This document shows, piece by piece, positions 33,535 to 43,133 of a stretch of 64,000 nucleotides of DNA. This DNA comes from Streptomyces abyssalis (GTDB taxonomy: Bacteria > Actinomycetota > Actinomycetes > Streptomycetales > Streptomycetaceae): positions 428,208 through 492,207 of the forward strand of contig NZ_LJGT01000041.1 in NCBI RefSeq assembly GCF_001751365.1. The letters are read 5' to 3'. The notes below the pieces were generated by a model. The model had not been told where the DNA came from, searched no databases, and was given only the letters and a program-made list of their open reading frames with translations. Numbering within the stretch: the first letter of the stretch is position 1; the number at the start of each line of letters is the position of its first letter. The position numbers and the translations under genes were made by a program.

Positions 33535-34704
33535 CTACTGGCTCAGCGCCTGCCGCAGATCCGCCAGCAGGTCCTCCACCGACTCGATGCCGACCGACAG
33601 CCGCACCAGATCCGCCGGCACCTCCAGCGCGGAACCCGCCGCCGACGCGTGCGTCATGCGCGCGGGGTGCTCGATCAGCGATTCGACGCCGCCCAGCGAC
33701 TCTCCCAGCGTGAACAGCCGCGCGCGCTCGCACACCCGCACCGCCGCCTCCTCGCCGCCGGCCACCCGGAAGGAGACCATGCCGCCGAAGGCCCGCATCT
33801 GCTTCGCCGCCGTCTCGTGCCCCGGATGCGAGGGCAGCCCCGGGTAGTAGACCTGCGCGACCTCCGGGTGTGCCTGCAGCATCTCGGCCACACGGGAGGC
33901 GTTGGCGCTGTGCCGCTCCATCCGTACGGCCAGGGTCTTCGTGCCGCGCATGACCAGCCAGGAGTCGAATGGCCCTGCCACGGCGCCCATCGCGTTCTGG
34001 TGGAAGGCGACCTCCGCCGCCAGCTCCGCCTCGTCCAGTACGAGCGCGCCGCCGACGACGTCGGAGTGGCCGCCCATGTACTTCGTCGTCGAGTGCACGA
34101 CGACGTCCGCGCCCAGGGCGAGGGGCTGCTGCAGATAGGGGCTCGCGAAGGTGTTGTCCACGACCAGGCGTGCGCCGGCGCCGTGCGCGAGCTGGGCGAG
34201 TGCGGTGATGTCGCTGATGCCGAGCAGCGGGTTCGACGGCGTCTCCACCCACACCGCCTTCGTACGGTCGCGCAGCGCCGCACGTACCGCCGCGGGGTCG
34301 GAGGTGTCGGCCACCGACCACTCCACACCCCACCGCTCCGCGACCCGCGCGAAGAGACGGAACGTGCCGCCGTAGGCGTCGTTCGGGATCACCACGTGGT
34401 CGCCCGGGACGAGCAGGGTCCGCAGCAGGCAGTCCTCCGCCGCCATGCCGGACGCGAACGCGAAAGCGTTGCGGCCGCCTTCGAGGGCGGCGAGGTTCTG
34501 CTCGAGTGCGGTACGCGTCGGGTTCGCGGAACGGCTGTACTCGTAGCCGCCGCGCAGGCCCCCGACGCCGTCCTGCTTGTACGTGGAGACCTGGTAGATG
34601 GGCGGCACGACCGCCCCCGTCGCCGGGTCGGCCGTCTGCCCCGCGTGGATCGCGAGGGTCTCGAAGCTCTGGGGCGTCTGCCCGCTGTCACGCTGGTCGC
34701 TCAT
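33535..34704 (-). CDS. metB: Cystathionine gamma-synthase
   Basis: PLP enzyme of the Cys/Met metabolism family that joins an activated homoserine with cysteine. The 389-residue protein has the substrate/PLP stretch YEYSRSANPTRTALE, AFASGMAAEDCLL, and the PLP Lys in VVHSTTKYMGGHSDV. Synthase and gamma-lyase members cannot always be told apart by eye; length and the EVEWS-like inner motifs fit MetB. TACCCT on this strand (34716-34711) ends six bases before the ATG, so the message is probably leaderless. Confidence 0.9.
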   Translation of the reverse strand: MSDQRDSGQTPQSFETLAIHAGQTADPATGAVVPPIYQVSTYKQDGVGGLRGGYEYSRSANPTRTALEQNLAALEGGRNAFAFASGMAAEDCLLRTLLVPGDHVVIPNDAYGGTFRLFARVAERWGVEWSVADTSDPAAVRAALRDRTKAVWVETPSNPLLGISDITALAQLAHGAGARLVVDNTFASPYLQQPLALGADVVVHSTTKYMGGHSDVVGGALVLDEAELAAEVAFHQNAMGAVAGPFDSWLVMRGTKTLAVRMERHSANASRVAEMLQAHPEVAQVYYPGLPSHPGHETAAKQMRAFGGMVSFRVAGGEEAAVRVCERARLFTLGESLGGVESLIEHPARMTHASAAGSALEVPADLVRLSVGIESVEDLLADLRQALSQ

Positions 34705-34813
34705 GGCCCGAGGGTAATGCGCCGTACGGTGTAGTCAGAGCGGCTCACGCGAACCGCTCGGACGGGATCGCCCGTCACGTCCCGCTCGCGCGCCCATCGG
34801 GGAGACAGCAGAC

Positions 34814-35986
34814 ATGGAAGCCCTGCTCGTGCTGATCGCACTGACCGCCATCTTCGGTGTCCTGGTGGGACCCGCGATGCGCCGCCGGCGGCAACGGCTG
34901 CAGGGCGCGCAGGGAGTCGCCCGCGCGGTCGACGCGGGCACCGGTTACGGATTCGTACCGACCGAGCAGCTCGACGTACGGCTGCCGGGGCCCGACCACG
35001 AGTTCACCGAAGCGGTGGAGGAGACGCAGCGGACCCAGGACTGGCAGCCCGTCGCACGGCTGCTCGCCCTGACCGGGGACGAATGGGAACAGCGCTGGCA
35101 GCGGGTGCAGTCGACGGCGGGCGCCGCGGCGATGGAACTCGCGCAGGCCCGCGCGCTCGGCGCACCCGAGTCCCCGGCCGACGGCAAGGGCGGCCCCGGG
35201 GGCGGTGTCTCGTTCAGCAAGGAGCCGGGGCTGCGTGACGCGCGCTGGCTGCGTGACTGGCGGACGCAGCAGCCCGGCGACCCGGGCGGCGCCCAGGTGT
35301 ACGCGCAGTTCCTGGTCTGGCAGGCCGTCTCCGACCCGTCCTCCGCGGACCACCGGATCATCCTCGAAGAGGCCCGTACGGTCTGCGAGGAGGCGGCACG
35401 GCTCGCCCCCGACGACCCCACGCCGCACATCACCGAGCTCTTCATCGCACGCCATCTCTCCTACCGGCGCGCCGATTTCGAGGAGCTGTGGGCGAGGCTG
35501 CGGCGCAAGGCACCGAACCACATGGGCGCGCACATCGCGGCCCTGCCGTACTGGTCGGAGAAGGGCTGCGGCTCCCGGGCCGAAGCCGACGCCTTCGCGC
35601 AGACCGCCGCCGCCCATGCCCCCGAGGGCACGCTGCTGCCGGCGCTCCCGCTCTTCGCGGCGTACGAGCACCTGCCGGAGGTCAACGTCGTGCGGGGCCT
35701 CTACCAGAGCGCGGAGATCGAGAAGGCGGTGGAGGCGGCCGAGTACGCCGTCGACCAGGTCGAGGCCGACCATCCCGTGCGTCCGCACGTACTGCATCTG
35801 CTCGTCTGTTTCCTCGTACGCGCCGAACGGTACGGCGAGGCGATGGAGGCGCTGCGTGTCGTGGACGGCTACGTCGGCGCGATTCCCTGGGCGGATTCGG
35901 GCGACCCGGCCGCCCACTACGCGGCGTACCGCGCGCTGGCTGTCTCCGGCTGGGAGGCGACCGGCGGCGACCGCGCCCAGCTCTGA
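34814..35986 (+). CDS. Membrane-anchored TPR-like protein
   Basis: A 390-residue protein. A single N-terminal helix (EALLVLIALTAIFGVLVGPA) followed by MRRRRQR anchors it with the bulk in the cytoplasm. The rest is almost all helical and reads like degenerate tetratricopeptide repeats, with pairs such as EEAARLAPDDPTPHITELFI and AVEAAEYAVDQVEADHPVR. Function unknown; a scaffold role is only an inference from the fold. It is divergent from metB. Confidence 0.7.
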   Translation: MEALLVLIALTAIFGVLVGPAMRRRRQRLQGAQGVARAVDAGTGYGFVPTEQLDVRLPGPDHEFTEAVEETQRTQDWQPVARLLALTGDEWEQRWQRVQSTAGAAAMELAQARALGAPESPADGKGGPGGGVSFSKEPGLRDARWLRDWRTQQPGDPGGAQVYAQFLVWQAVSDPSSADHRIILEEARTVCEEAARLAPDDPTPHITELFIARHLSYRRADFEELWARLRRKAPNHMGAHIAALPYWSEKGCGSRAEADAFAQTAAAHAPEGTLLPALPLFAAYEHLPEVNVVRGLYQSAEIEKAVEAAEYAVDQVEADHPVRPHVLHLLVCFLVRAERYGEAMEALRVVDGYVGAIPWADSGDPAAHYAAYRALAVSGWEATGGDRAQL

Positions 35987-36110
35987 GCGGTCCCCGTAGC
36001 CGCGGCCGGCTGGGCCATGTCCGCGGCCCGCTCCTGCCCTGCGGGTGGCTGAGCGGGCACGGTGCGCCCGGGCGGCGCGTGGCGCCGTACGCGTCGTGCA
36101 CGATGGAGGG

Positions 36111-38147
36111 ATGGCGAACCGACTCGCGGACGAGACGAGCCCCTACCTGCAGCAGCACGCCGGGAACCCGGTCGACTGGTGGCCCTGGTCGGAGGCCGCG
36201 TTCGAGGAGGCGCGCAGTCGCGGTGTGCCGGTGCTGCTCAGCGTCGGATACGCCAGTTGCCACTGGTGCCATGTGATGGCGCACGAGAGCTTCGAGGACG
36301 AGGCCACGGCCGAGTACCTCAACTCCCACTTCGTCTCGGTCAAGGTCGACCGCGAGGAGCGTCCCGACGTCGACTCCGTCTACATGGAGGCCGTGCAGGC
36401 GGCGACCGGCCAGGGCGGCTGGCCGATGACCGTCTTCCTCACGCCCGCCGCCGAACCCTTCTACTTCGGCACGTACTTCCCGCCCGCTCCCCGGCACGGC
36501 ATGCCCTCGTTCCGGCAGGTGCTGGAGGGCGTCGCCACGGCGTGGTCGGACCGGCGGGAGGAGGTCGCCGACGTGGCCGGCCGGATCGTACGGGACCTCG
36601 CGGCCCGCGGCATCCGCTACGAACAGCCGCAGCCCCCCGGCCCGGAGGACCTGGGCACGGCGCTGCTGGAGCTGTCCCGCGACTTCGACGCCGAACGGGG
36701 CGGGTTCGGGGGAGCGCCGAAGTTCCCGCCGTCCATGGCGCTGGAGTTCCTGCTGCGCCACCACGCCCGTACCGGCTCCGACGGGGCGCTCGAGATGGCC
36801 CAGGCCACCTGCGAGGCGATGGCGCGCGGCGGCATCTACGACCAGCTCGGCGGCGGATTCGCCCGTTACTCCGTGGACGCCGGATGGGTCGTCCCGCACT
36901 TCGAGAAGATGCTCTACGACAACGCCCTGCTCTGCCGCGTCTACGCCCACACCTGGCGGTGCACCGGCTCGGACATGGCCCGCCGGGTCGCCCTGGAGAC
37001 CGCGGAGTTCATGGTGCGCGAACTCGGCACGTCCGAGGGCGGGTTCGCCTCCGCGCTGGACGCCGACAGCGACGACGGGCACGGCCGCCACAGCGAAGGT
37101 GCCTACTACGTGTGGACGCCCGCCCAGCTGACCGAGGTCCTCGGCGAGCAGGACGGGCAGTGGGCCGCCGGCTACTACGGCGTCACCGACGAGGGCACCT
37201 TCGAGGAGGGCGCCTCCGTGCTCCAGCTCCGCGACGGCGCCCAGCTCTCGGACGCCTCCCGGGTCGCGTCCGTACGCGAGCGGCTGCTGCGCGCCCGCGA
37301 GGAGCGGCCACGCCCCGCGCGTGACGACAAGGTCGTCGCGGCCTGGAACGGGCTGGCCGTCGCCGCCCTCGCCGAGACCGGCGCCTACTTCGACCGCCCC
37401 GACCTGGTGGAGGCCGCGTCCGCCGCCGCACGCCTGCTGGCCGATCTGCACATGCGGCCCGACGGCCGCCTCGTGCGCACCTCGCGGGACGGCACCGCCG
37501 GCCCCAGCGCGGGCGTGCTGGAGGACTACGCGGACGTGGCGGAGGGTCTGCTGAGCCTCTACTCCGTCACGGGAGAGACCGGCTGGCTCGACAGTGCGGG
37601 TGTGCTGCTGGAGACCGTGCTCGGCCACTTCACCGATGCCGACGGCACTCTCTACGACACGGCCGACGACGCCGAGGCCCTCATCCGCCGGCCGCAGGAC
37701 CCGACGGACAGCTCCACCCCGTCGGGCTGGACGGCCGCCGCGCACGCCCTGCTCTCGTACGCCGCCTACACCGGCAGCTCCCGGCACCGCGAGGCGGCCG
37801 AGCGGGCGCTCGGCATCGTGAGGGCGCTCGCGCCGCGCGCCCCGCGCTTCATCGGCTGGGGTCTCGCCGCCGCGGAGGCGGCGCTGGACGGCCCGAGGGA
37901 GGTCGCGGTGGTCGGACCGCACACGGACCCCGGTACGGGCACGCTGCACCGTACGGCGCTGCTGGCGACCGCGCCGGGCGCGGTGGTCGCGATGGCCGAG
38001 CCGGGCTCGCCCGCGGCGCTGGACGTGCCGCTGCTGCGGGACCGTCCGCTGCTGGACGGGAACCCGACCGCCTACGTGTGCCGCAACTTCACGTGCGACG
38101 CCCCGACGGCCGATCCGGAGGTCCTGGAGCGGTCACTGCGGAACTGA
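36111..38147 (+). CDS. YyaL-type thioredoxin-domain protein (DUF255)
   Basis: A 678-residue protein of the family that includes Bacillus YyaL and human SPATA20. Residues 1-165 form a thioredoxin-like domain that opens with ANRLADETSPYLQQHAGNPV and has a CxxC in YASCHWCHVMAHESF; the remainder is an (alpha/alpha)6 barrel like that of N-acylglucosamine 2-epimerases, with PHFEKMLYDNALL and EDYADVAEGLL. The reaction is not established. CACGAT at 36099-36104 ends six bases before the ATG while the GGAGGG next to the ATG is too close to act as a ribosome site, so the message is probably leaderless. Its 3' end overlaps the convergent TetR gene by 15 bases. Confidence 0.88.
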   Translation: MANRLADETSPYLQQHAGNPVDWWPWSEAAFEEARSRGVPVLLSVGYASCHWCHVMAHESFEDEATAEYLNSHFVSVKVDREERPDVDSVYMEAVQAATGQGGWPMTVFLTPAAEPFYFGTYFPPAPRHGMPSFRQVLEGVATAWSDRREEVADVAGRIVRDLAARGIRYEQPQPPGPEDLGTALLELSRDFDAERGGFGGAPKFPPSMALEFLLRHHARTGSDGALEMAQATCEAMARGGIYDQLGGGFARYSVDAGWVVPHFEKMLYDNALLCRVYAHTWRCTGSDMARRVALETAEFMVRELGTSEGGFASALDADSDDGHGRHSEGAYYVWTPAQLTEVLGEQDGQWAAGYYGVTDEGTFEEGASVLQLRDGAQLSDASRVASVRERLLRAREERPRPARDDKVVAAWNGLAVAALAETGAYFDRPDLVEAASAAARLLADLHMRPDGRLVRTSRDGTAGPSAGVLEDYADVAEGLLSLYSVTGETGWLDSAGVLLETVLGHFTDADGTLYDTADDAEALIRRPQDPTDSSTPSGWTAAAHALLSYAAYTGSSRHREAAERALGIVRALAPRAPRFIGWGLAAAEAALDGPREVAVVGPHTDPGTGTLHRTALLATAPGAVVAMAEPGSPAALDVPLLRDRPLLDGNPTAYVCRNFTCDAPTADPEVLERSLRN

Positions 38148-38801
38148 GCTCCCCCTAGGGCCCTGTGGCGTGGGGGACCCGCTCGCCACCACCTTCAGTG
38201 CGCGGTCGAGCACGTCGAGCACGTCCTCGTGCCGGCCGCCCTCGACCCAGCAGAAGAGGGCCTCGGCCAGCGCGCCGAGCAACGCCGCGGTGTAGACACG
38301 CAGTTCGAAGGAGTCCTCGGCCGGCCCGGTCCGCTCGGCCAGCGCGCCCGCGAGGAACCGGCCCGTCACCGACATGTGCTCGGCCATGCGTGCGCGCAGG
38401 GCCGGAACCTCGTGCACGAGCTGCATCCGCTGGTGCGCCTCGGCGGGCTCGCGGCCGGGCTCGGCGCTCATGGTCTGAGCGAAGATCCCCCGCATGGCGT
38501 TCCGCAGAGCCGTCCCGGGCGGCTCCTCGGCGGGACGGGCGAGGAGCGCCTCGCGCAGCAGCGGGTCGTACTCGTCGGTGAGGACGATGTCTTCCTTTGT
38601 CGGGAAGTAGCGGAAGACGGTGCTCGGGGAGACCTCCGCCTCGTCCGCGATCCGCTCGACGGACGTGGCGGCGTAGCCCTGCTCCTCGAACAGCCGGTAG
38701 GCGGCCTTCCGGATCGCCTGCCTGGTCTTGGTCTTCTTCCGCTCGCGCAGCCCGGGGCGGGACTCGGGCGCGGCGGAGGACTCGGTACGTGCAGGGGCCA
38801 T
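38133..38801 (-). CDS. TetR-family transcriptional regulator
   Basis: A 222-residue repressor. Residues about 20-70 form the TetR helix-turn-helix (TRQAIRKAAYRLFEEQGYAA, then VSPSTVFRYFPTKEDIV), with an AcrR-like ligand domain after it. I chose the ATG at 38801: GACAAT precedes it by seven bases as a possible -10, and the ATG at 38810 is formed by that hexamer. Targets are unknown. The perfect dyad at 30402-30429 is the sort of site such a protein binds, but it is 8 kb away. Confidence 0.88.
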   Translation of the reverse strand: MAPARTESSAAPESRPGLRERKKTKTRQAIRKAAYRLFEEQGYAATSVERIADEAEVSPSTVFRYFPTKEDIVLTDEYDPLLREALLARPAEEPPGTALRNAMRGIFAQTMSAEPGREPAEAHQRMQLVHEVPALRARMAEHMSVTGRFLAGALAERTGPAEDSFELRVYTAALLGALAEALFCWVEGGRHEDVLDVLDRALKVVASGSPTPQGPRGSSVPQ

Positions 38802-38996
38802 GGGCCTCATTGTCCGCCATGTGGGCTCGCCGGGACCAGCTGTGCGCCGGGCATGGAGAGGGGTTCCGGTCCGCCGTCCGTCCGGCTGCCGACGGTGACC
38901 GCCGAAGAACCGCGCCCTGTCGAGGTTGCCCACAGCCGTACCCCGGGTGGCCAATAACACGTGGCCCCGTACCAGGTCGGCCCGTAAGGTGGCGGA

Positions 38997-40208
38997 ATGC
39001 AGGTGATCCAGTCGGCGAAGCTCGCGAACGTCTGTTACGAGATCCGGGGCCCGGTCCTCGAGGAGGCGACGCGGCTGGAGGCAGCGGGCCACCGCATCCT
39101 CAAGCTCAACACCGGCAACCCGGCGCCCTTCGGCTTCGAGTGCCCGCCGGAGATCCTCGAGGACATGATCCGCAACGTCGGCGAGGCCCACGGCTACGGC
39201 GACGCCAAGGGGCTCCTGGCCGCCCGCCGCGCGGTGATGCAGCACTACCAGACGCAGGGCATCGAGCTGTCCGTCGAGGACATCTACCTCGGCAACGGCG
39301 TCTCGGAGCTGATCCAGATGTCGATGCAGGCGCTGCTCGACGACGGCGACGAGGTCCTCGTCCCGTCCCCCGACTATCCGCTGTGGACGGCGTCCGTCTC
39401 GCTCTCCGGCGGCACGGCGGTGCACTACCGCTGTGACGAGCAGTCGGACTGGATGCCTGACCTGGCCGACGTCGAGAGCAAGGTCACCGACCGGACGAAG
39501 GCGCTCGTCGTCATCAACCCGAACAACCCCACGGGTGCCGTCTACGACGAGGAGATGCTGCGCGGCCTCACGGACATCGCGCGGCGCCACGGCCTGATCG
39601 TCTACTCGGACGAGATCTACGACAAGATCCTCTACGACGGCGTGACGCACACGCCCACGACCGTCGTCGCCCCCGACCTGCTCACCGTCACCTTCAACGG
39701 ACTCTCGAAGGCGTACCGGGTCGCCGGGTACCGGAGCGGCTGGATGGCGGTGTGCGGGCCGAAGGGCCACGCGCAGAGCTACATCGAGGGGCTCACGATC
39801 CTCGCCAACATGCGGCTCTGCGCCAACATGCCCGCGCAGCACGTGGTGGCCGCGGCGCTCGGCGGACGGCAGTCGATCAACGACCTGGTGCTGCCGGGCG
39901 GGCGGCTGCTGGAGCAGCGCGACATGGTGCACGATCTGCTGACGCAGATCCCGGGCGTGACGTGCGTGAAGCCGAAGGGCGCGATCTACGCGTTCCCGCG
40001 GCTCGACCCCAAGGTCTACAAGATCAAGGACGACCGGGAGATGGTCCTCGACCTGCTGCGGGCCGAGCAGATCATGATCGTCCACGGCACGGGCTTCAAC
40101 TGGCCCGATCCCGATCACTTCCGCATCGTCAACCTGCCGCCGGCGAAGGAGCTGGAAGACGCGGTGACGCGCATCGGCGCGTTCCTGGACGGCTACAGCC
40201 AGCCGTAG
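38997..40208 (+). CDS. Class I aminotransferase, alanine-transaminase type
   Basis: A 403-residue PLP enzyme close to the AlaA/AlaT group that interconverts alanine/2-oxoglutarate and pyruvate/glutamate. Visible are KLNTGNPAPFGFECP, YGDAKGLLAARRAV, VVINPNNPTGAVYD, and the PLP Lys in FNGLSKAYRVAGYRSGW. Length fits. TAAGGT (38985-38990) ends six bases before the ATG and no ribosome site is present, suggesting a leaderless message. It is divergent from the TetR gene. Confidence 0.9.
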   Translation: MQVIQSAKLANVCYEIRGPVLEEATRLEAAGHRILKLNTGNPAPFGFECPPEILEDMIRNVGEAHGYGDAKGLLAARRAVMQHYQTQGIELSVEDIYLGNGVSELIQMSMQALLDDGDEVLVPSPDYPLWTASVSLSGGTAVHYRCDEQSDWMPDLADVESKVTDRTKALVVINPNNPTGAVYDEEMLRGLTDIARRHGLIVYSDEIYDKILYDGVTHTPTTVVAPDLLTVTFNGLSKAYRVAGYRSGWMAVCGPKGHAQSYIEGLTILANMRLCANMPAQHVVAAALGGRQSINDLVLPGGRLLEQRDMVHDLLTQIPGVTCVKPKGAIYAFPRLDPKVYKIKDDREMVLDLLRAEQIMIVHGTGFNWPDPDHFRIVNLPPAKELEDAVTRIGAFLDGYSQP

Positions 40209-40514
40209 CCTCGCGGGGCGCAGCCGAGGTTCTCCCGGGTGGGCTTGTGCGGGGTCGCCGTTTGCGCCCGCGTGCGTGGTGGGGCCGGTGAATGCCGCTC
40301 CGGCGGCGGCTCCGGGAAGGCTTCCGTCCCATTCGTTCGTCCCGTCCCGTCCCGTTGCGGACCGCCCTCACCCAGCGCCTCCCGTGCGGCCCCTCCCGCC
40401 GTCGGCGACCCGTACGGGCACTTGTCGTCCGGGCAGGAAATGTACACGGCTCAACTTTAGACGGAGTCTAAGTTAGGCTGTCATTCGGGCGACGCAACGC
40501 GCAGGAGGCCGACC
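40209..40514. other. 306-bp intergenic region with candidate metal-type operator
   Basis: No gene seen. The right-hand part is AT-richer and carries a TTAGAC/GTCTAA dyad and a -10-like TAGGCT at 40474-40479 ahead of the gene at 40515. The left part is GC-rich with nothing I can name. Confidence 0.5.
40457..40471. promoter_or_regulatory. TTAGAC-GGA-GTCTAA dyad, candidate Fur- or DmdR-type site
   Basis: A perfect 6-3-6 inverted repeat between the expected -35 and -10 positions of the next gene. It continues into GTTAGGCT, eight bases in common with the core of the iron-regulator (DmdR/IdeR) consensus TTAGGTTAGGCT. A repressor of the Fur or DtxR family is plausible. Confidence 0.4.
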
Positions 40515-40916
40515 ATGTACGAACCGATCCGCAGCAAGTCGGTGCATGCCATGGCCGAGGCTGATTTCCCGCACCGTTCGCGGGAAGAGGAGCTGGACAT
40601 CCGCCTGGCCGGACATCTCACCGCCCTGCTGACGGTGACGGACGAGCTGCGTGCGGTCGCTCCGGCCGCTGAACTGGACGAAGCCGCAGAGGAGTTGGCC
40701 GCTCAGGTCACGCGTCTGCGCAACGCGCCCCTCCGTGCGGCGCCCACGGAGCGCGACGCCGACCCGGCCCACATCGATTCGCTGCACCACCGGGCCCACA
40801 CCCTGGCGGGCCATGCCGTCGTGATCGCCACGTACCGGGACGACGAGCCGGCCATGGTCGTGGCCAGCCAGTGCCGCGACTTCCACGCCTCGGCCCTGGG
40901 TCTCACCGCGGCCTGA
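40515..40916 (+). CDS. Small cytoplasmic hypothetical protein
   Basis: A 133-residue helical protein that I do not recognise. It has scattered His residues (HIDSLHHRAHTLAGHAVVIA) but no clear metal motif, and a C-terminal ATYRDDEPAMVVASQCRDFH. The ATG follows AGGAGG at good spacing. The promoter carries a dyad that may respond to metals or peroxide. A strong terminator follows. Confidence 0.65.
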   Translation: MYEPIRSKSVHAMAEADFPHRSREEELDIRLAGHLTALLTVTDELRAVAPAAELDEAAEELAAQVTRLRNAPLRAAPTERDADPAHIDSLHHRAHTLAGHAVVIATYRDDEPAMVVASQCRDFHASALGLTAA

Positions 40917-40924
40917 CCGGTCAG

Positions 40925-40964
40925 CGCAAGGCGCCCCCCACCTGTCGGTGAGGGGCGCCTTGCG
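40925..40964. terminator. Terminator, 18-bp stem with one mismatch
   Basis: Arms 40925-40942 and 40947-40964 with loop TGTC. It lies between the small hypothetical gene and the convergent pckG. Confidence 0.85.
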
Positions 40965-41002
40965 GAGTCCGAGCGGAAGCCCGGGAGGATGCGGAGACCG
41001 CG

Positions 41003-42841
41003 TCAGCCCAGCCGCTCGACCAGCGCGCGGTGTTCGTCCCAGAGCTCCTTCGGGGTGCGGTCGCCGAAGGTGTTGAGGTGCTCGGGGACCAGCGCCGCCT
41101 CGTCGCGCCAGACCTCCTTGTCGACCTCCAGCACGAAGTCGAGCTCCGCGTCCGTCATGCCGAGCCCGTCACGGTCGAGGGACTCCTTCGTCGGCAGCAC
41201 GCCGATGGGCGTCTCGACGCCCTCCGCCTCGCCGTTGAGGCGCTGCACGACCCACTTCAGCACGCGGCTGTTCTCGCCGAAGCCGGGCCAGACGAACTTG
41301 CCGTCCTCGTTCTTCTTGAACCAGTTGACGTAGTAGATCTTCGGCAGCTTGGCCTGGTCGGCGTTCTTGCCGATCTTCACCCAGTGGGCGAAGTAGTCGC
41401 CCATGTTGTAGCCGCAGAAGGGGAGCATCGCGAACGGGTCGCGGCGCAGCTCGCCGGCCTTGCCCTCGGCGGCGGCGGTCTTCTCGCTGGCGACGTTCGC
41501 GCCGAGGAAGACGCCGTGCTGCCAGCTGAAGGACTCCGTCACCAGCGGCACCGCCGAGGCGCGGCGGCCACCGAAGAGGATCGCGGAGATCGGCACACCC
41601 CTCGGGTCCTCCCACTCCGGCGCGATGATCGGGCACTGCCCCGCCGGGGTGGTGAAGCGGGCGTTGGGGTGGGCGGCCGGAGTCCCGGACTCCGGGGTCC
41701 AGTCGTTGCCCTTCCAGTCGGTCAGGTGAGCGGGCGTCTCCTCGGTCATGCCCTCCCACCACACGTCGCCGTCGTCGGTGAGGGCGACGTTGGTGAAGAC
41801 CGAGTTGCCCCAGAGGGTCTTCATGGCGTTGGCGTTGGTGTGCTCGCCGGTGCCCGGGGCGACGCCGAAGAAGCCGGCCTCCGGGTTGATGGCGTACAGC
41901 CGACCGTCCTCGCCGAAGCGCATCCATGCGATGTCGTCGCCGATGGTCTCCACCGTCCAGCCCTTGATGGTGGGCTCCAGCATGGCGAGGTTCGTCTTCC
42001 CGCAGGCCGAAGGGAAGGCGGCGGCGACGTACTTGGACTCACCGCGCGGCGGGGTGAGCTTGAGCACGAGCATGTGCTCGGCGAGCCAGCCCTCGTCGCG
42101 TGCCATCACGGATGCGATGCGCAGCGCGTAGCACTTCTTGCCGAGCAGGGCGTTGCCGCCGTAGCCCGATCCGAAGGACCAGATCTCGCGGCTCTCGGGG
42201 AAGTGGGAGATGTACTTGGTGTCGTTGCACGGCCAGGGCACGTCCTGCTCGCCGGGCCCCAGGGGGGCGCCGACGCTGTGGACGGCCTTGACGAAGAAGC
42301 CGTCCTCGCCGAGCTCGTCGAGAACCTGCTGTCCCATTCGCGTCATGGTGCGCATCGAGACGGCGACGTACGCGGAGTCCGTGATCTCGACGCCCAGCGC
42401 GGAGAGCGGGGAGCCGAGGGGGCCCATGCAGAAGGGCACGACGTACATGGTGCGGCCGCGCATGCAGCCGCGGAAGATTCCGCCCTCGCCGCCCTCGCCC
42501 TGGAAGACGGCCCGCATCTCGTCGGGGGCCTTCCAGTGGTTGGTCGGACCGGCGTCCTCCTCCTTGTCGGAGCAGATGAACGTACGGCCCTCGACGCGTG
42601 CGACGTCACTCGGGTCGGAGGCGGCGTAGTAGGAGTGCGGCCGTTTCACCGGGTCGAGTTTGGTGAACGTGCCCTTCTCGACGAGCTCTTCGCACAGGCG
42701 CTCGTACTCCGATTCGGAGCCGTTGCACCAGACGATCCGGGCCGGTTCTGTGAGAGCGGCGATTTCCTCCACCCAGGAGACGAGCTCCTGGTGGCGTGTG
42801 GGAACGGTGTTGATGGCGGGAGCCGCAGAACTGCGCGCCAC
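41003..42841 (-). CDS. pckG: Phosphoenolpyruvate carboxykinase (GTP)
   Basis: Converts oxaloacetate and GTP to phosphoenolpyruvate, the entry to gluconeogenesis. The 612-residue cytoplasmic enzyme has the GTP-type kinase loop AAAFPSACGKTNLAML with the reactive Cys, GIFRGCMRGRTMYVVPFCMG, and the oxaloacetate-site Arg and Lys regions. The start is GTG at 42841 with GGAGAG upstream; the 58-codon longer frame has no ribosome site or homologous extension. Confidence 0.97.
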   Translation of the reverse strand: MARSSAAPAINTVPTRHQELVSWVEEIAALTEPARIVWCNGSESEYERLCEELVEKGTFTKLDPVKRPHSYYAASDPSDVARVEGRTFICSDKEEDAGPTNHWKAPDEMRAVFQGEGGEGGIFRGCMRGRTMYVVPFCMGPLGSPLSALGVEITDSAYVAVSMRTMTRMGQQVLDELGEDGFFVKAVHSVGAPLGPGEQDVPWPCNDTKYISHFPESREIWSFGSGYGGNALLGKKCYALRIASVMARDEGWLAEHMLVLKLTPPRGESKYVAAAFPSACGKTNLAMLEPTIKGWTVETIGDDIAWMRFGEDGRLYAINPEAGFFGVAPGTGEHTNANAMKTLWGNSVFTNVALTDDGDVWWEGMTEETPAHLTDWKGNDWTPESGTPAAHPNARFTTPAGQCPIIAPEWEDPRGVPISAILFGGRRASAVPLVTESFSWQHGVFLGANVASEKTAAAEGKAGELRRDPFAMLPFCGYNMGDYFAHWVKIGKNADQAKLPKIYYVNWFKKNEDGKFVWPGFGENSRVLKWVVQRLNGEAEGVETPIGVLPTKESLDRDGLGMTDAELDFVLEVDKEVWRDEAALVPEHLNTFGDRTPKELWDEHRALVERLG

Positions 42842-43133
42842 AATCTCTCCAGACGTTGAGGGTTCCAACGGACAACTGCACTGGTATCCGCATTTGTTGG
42901 CTTCGTGCTTCAACTCGCCCCTTGGGGGCCGCGACCCGGATGCGTTCGTGATGGTGCTGGGCTGGTGGGTCTGCGCGGCTCGCTCATCCGGTGTCACCCT
43001 TGCTCCTCTGAGCATGTGAGCGTATCGGCTGCCTGTCCAGATGGAAAGGATGTGTCCATCACCACTCCGATGAGCGGCATGCAGTCCACGAGAGCATGTC
43101 GGTGGTTACGCTCCCGTAGCTACGATGGGCCGT

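Noticed and set aside
35682..37949. 755-codon minus-strand frame opposite the YyaL-type gene
   Set aside because: Same reason: no motif, no ribosome site, and the plus strand carries a clear family member.
38820..40118. Extension of the TetR frame upstream across the aminotransferase gene
   Set aside because: The TetR domain begins near 38801 and the extension is the complement of the aminotransferase.
41030..42859. 609-codon plus-strand frame opposite pckG
   Set aside because: Shadow of pckG; no conserved features.
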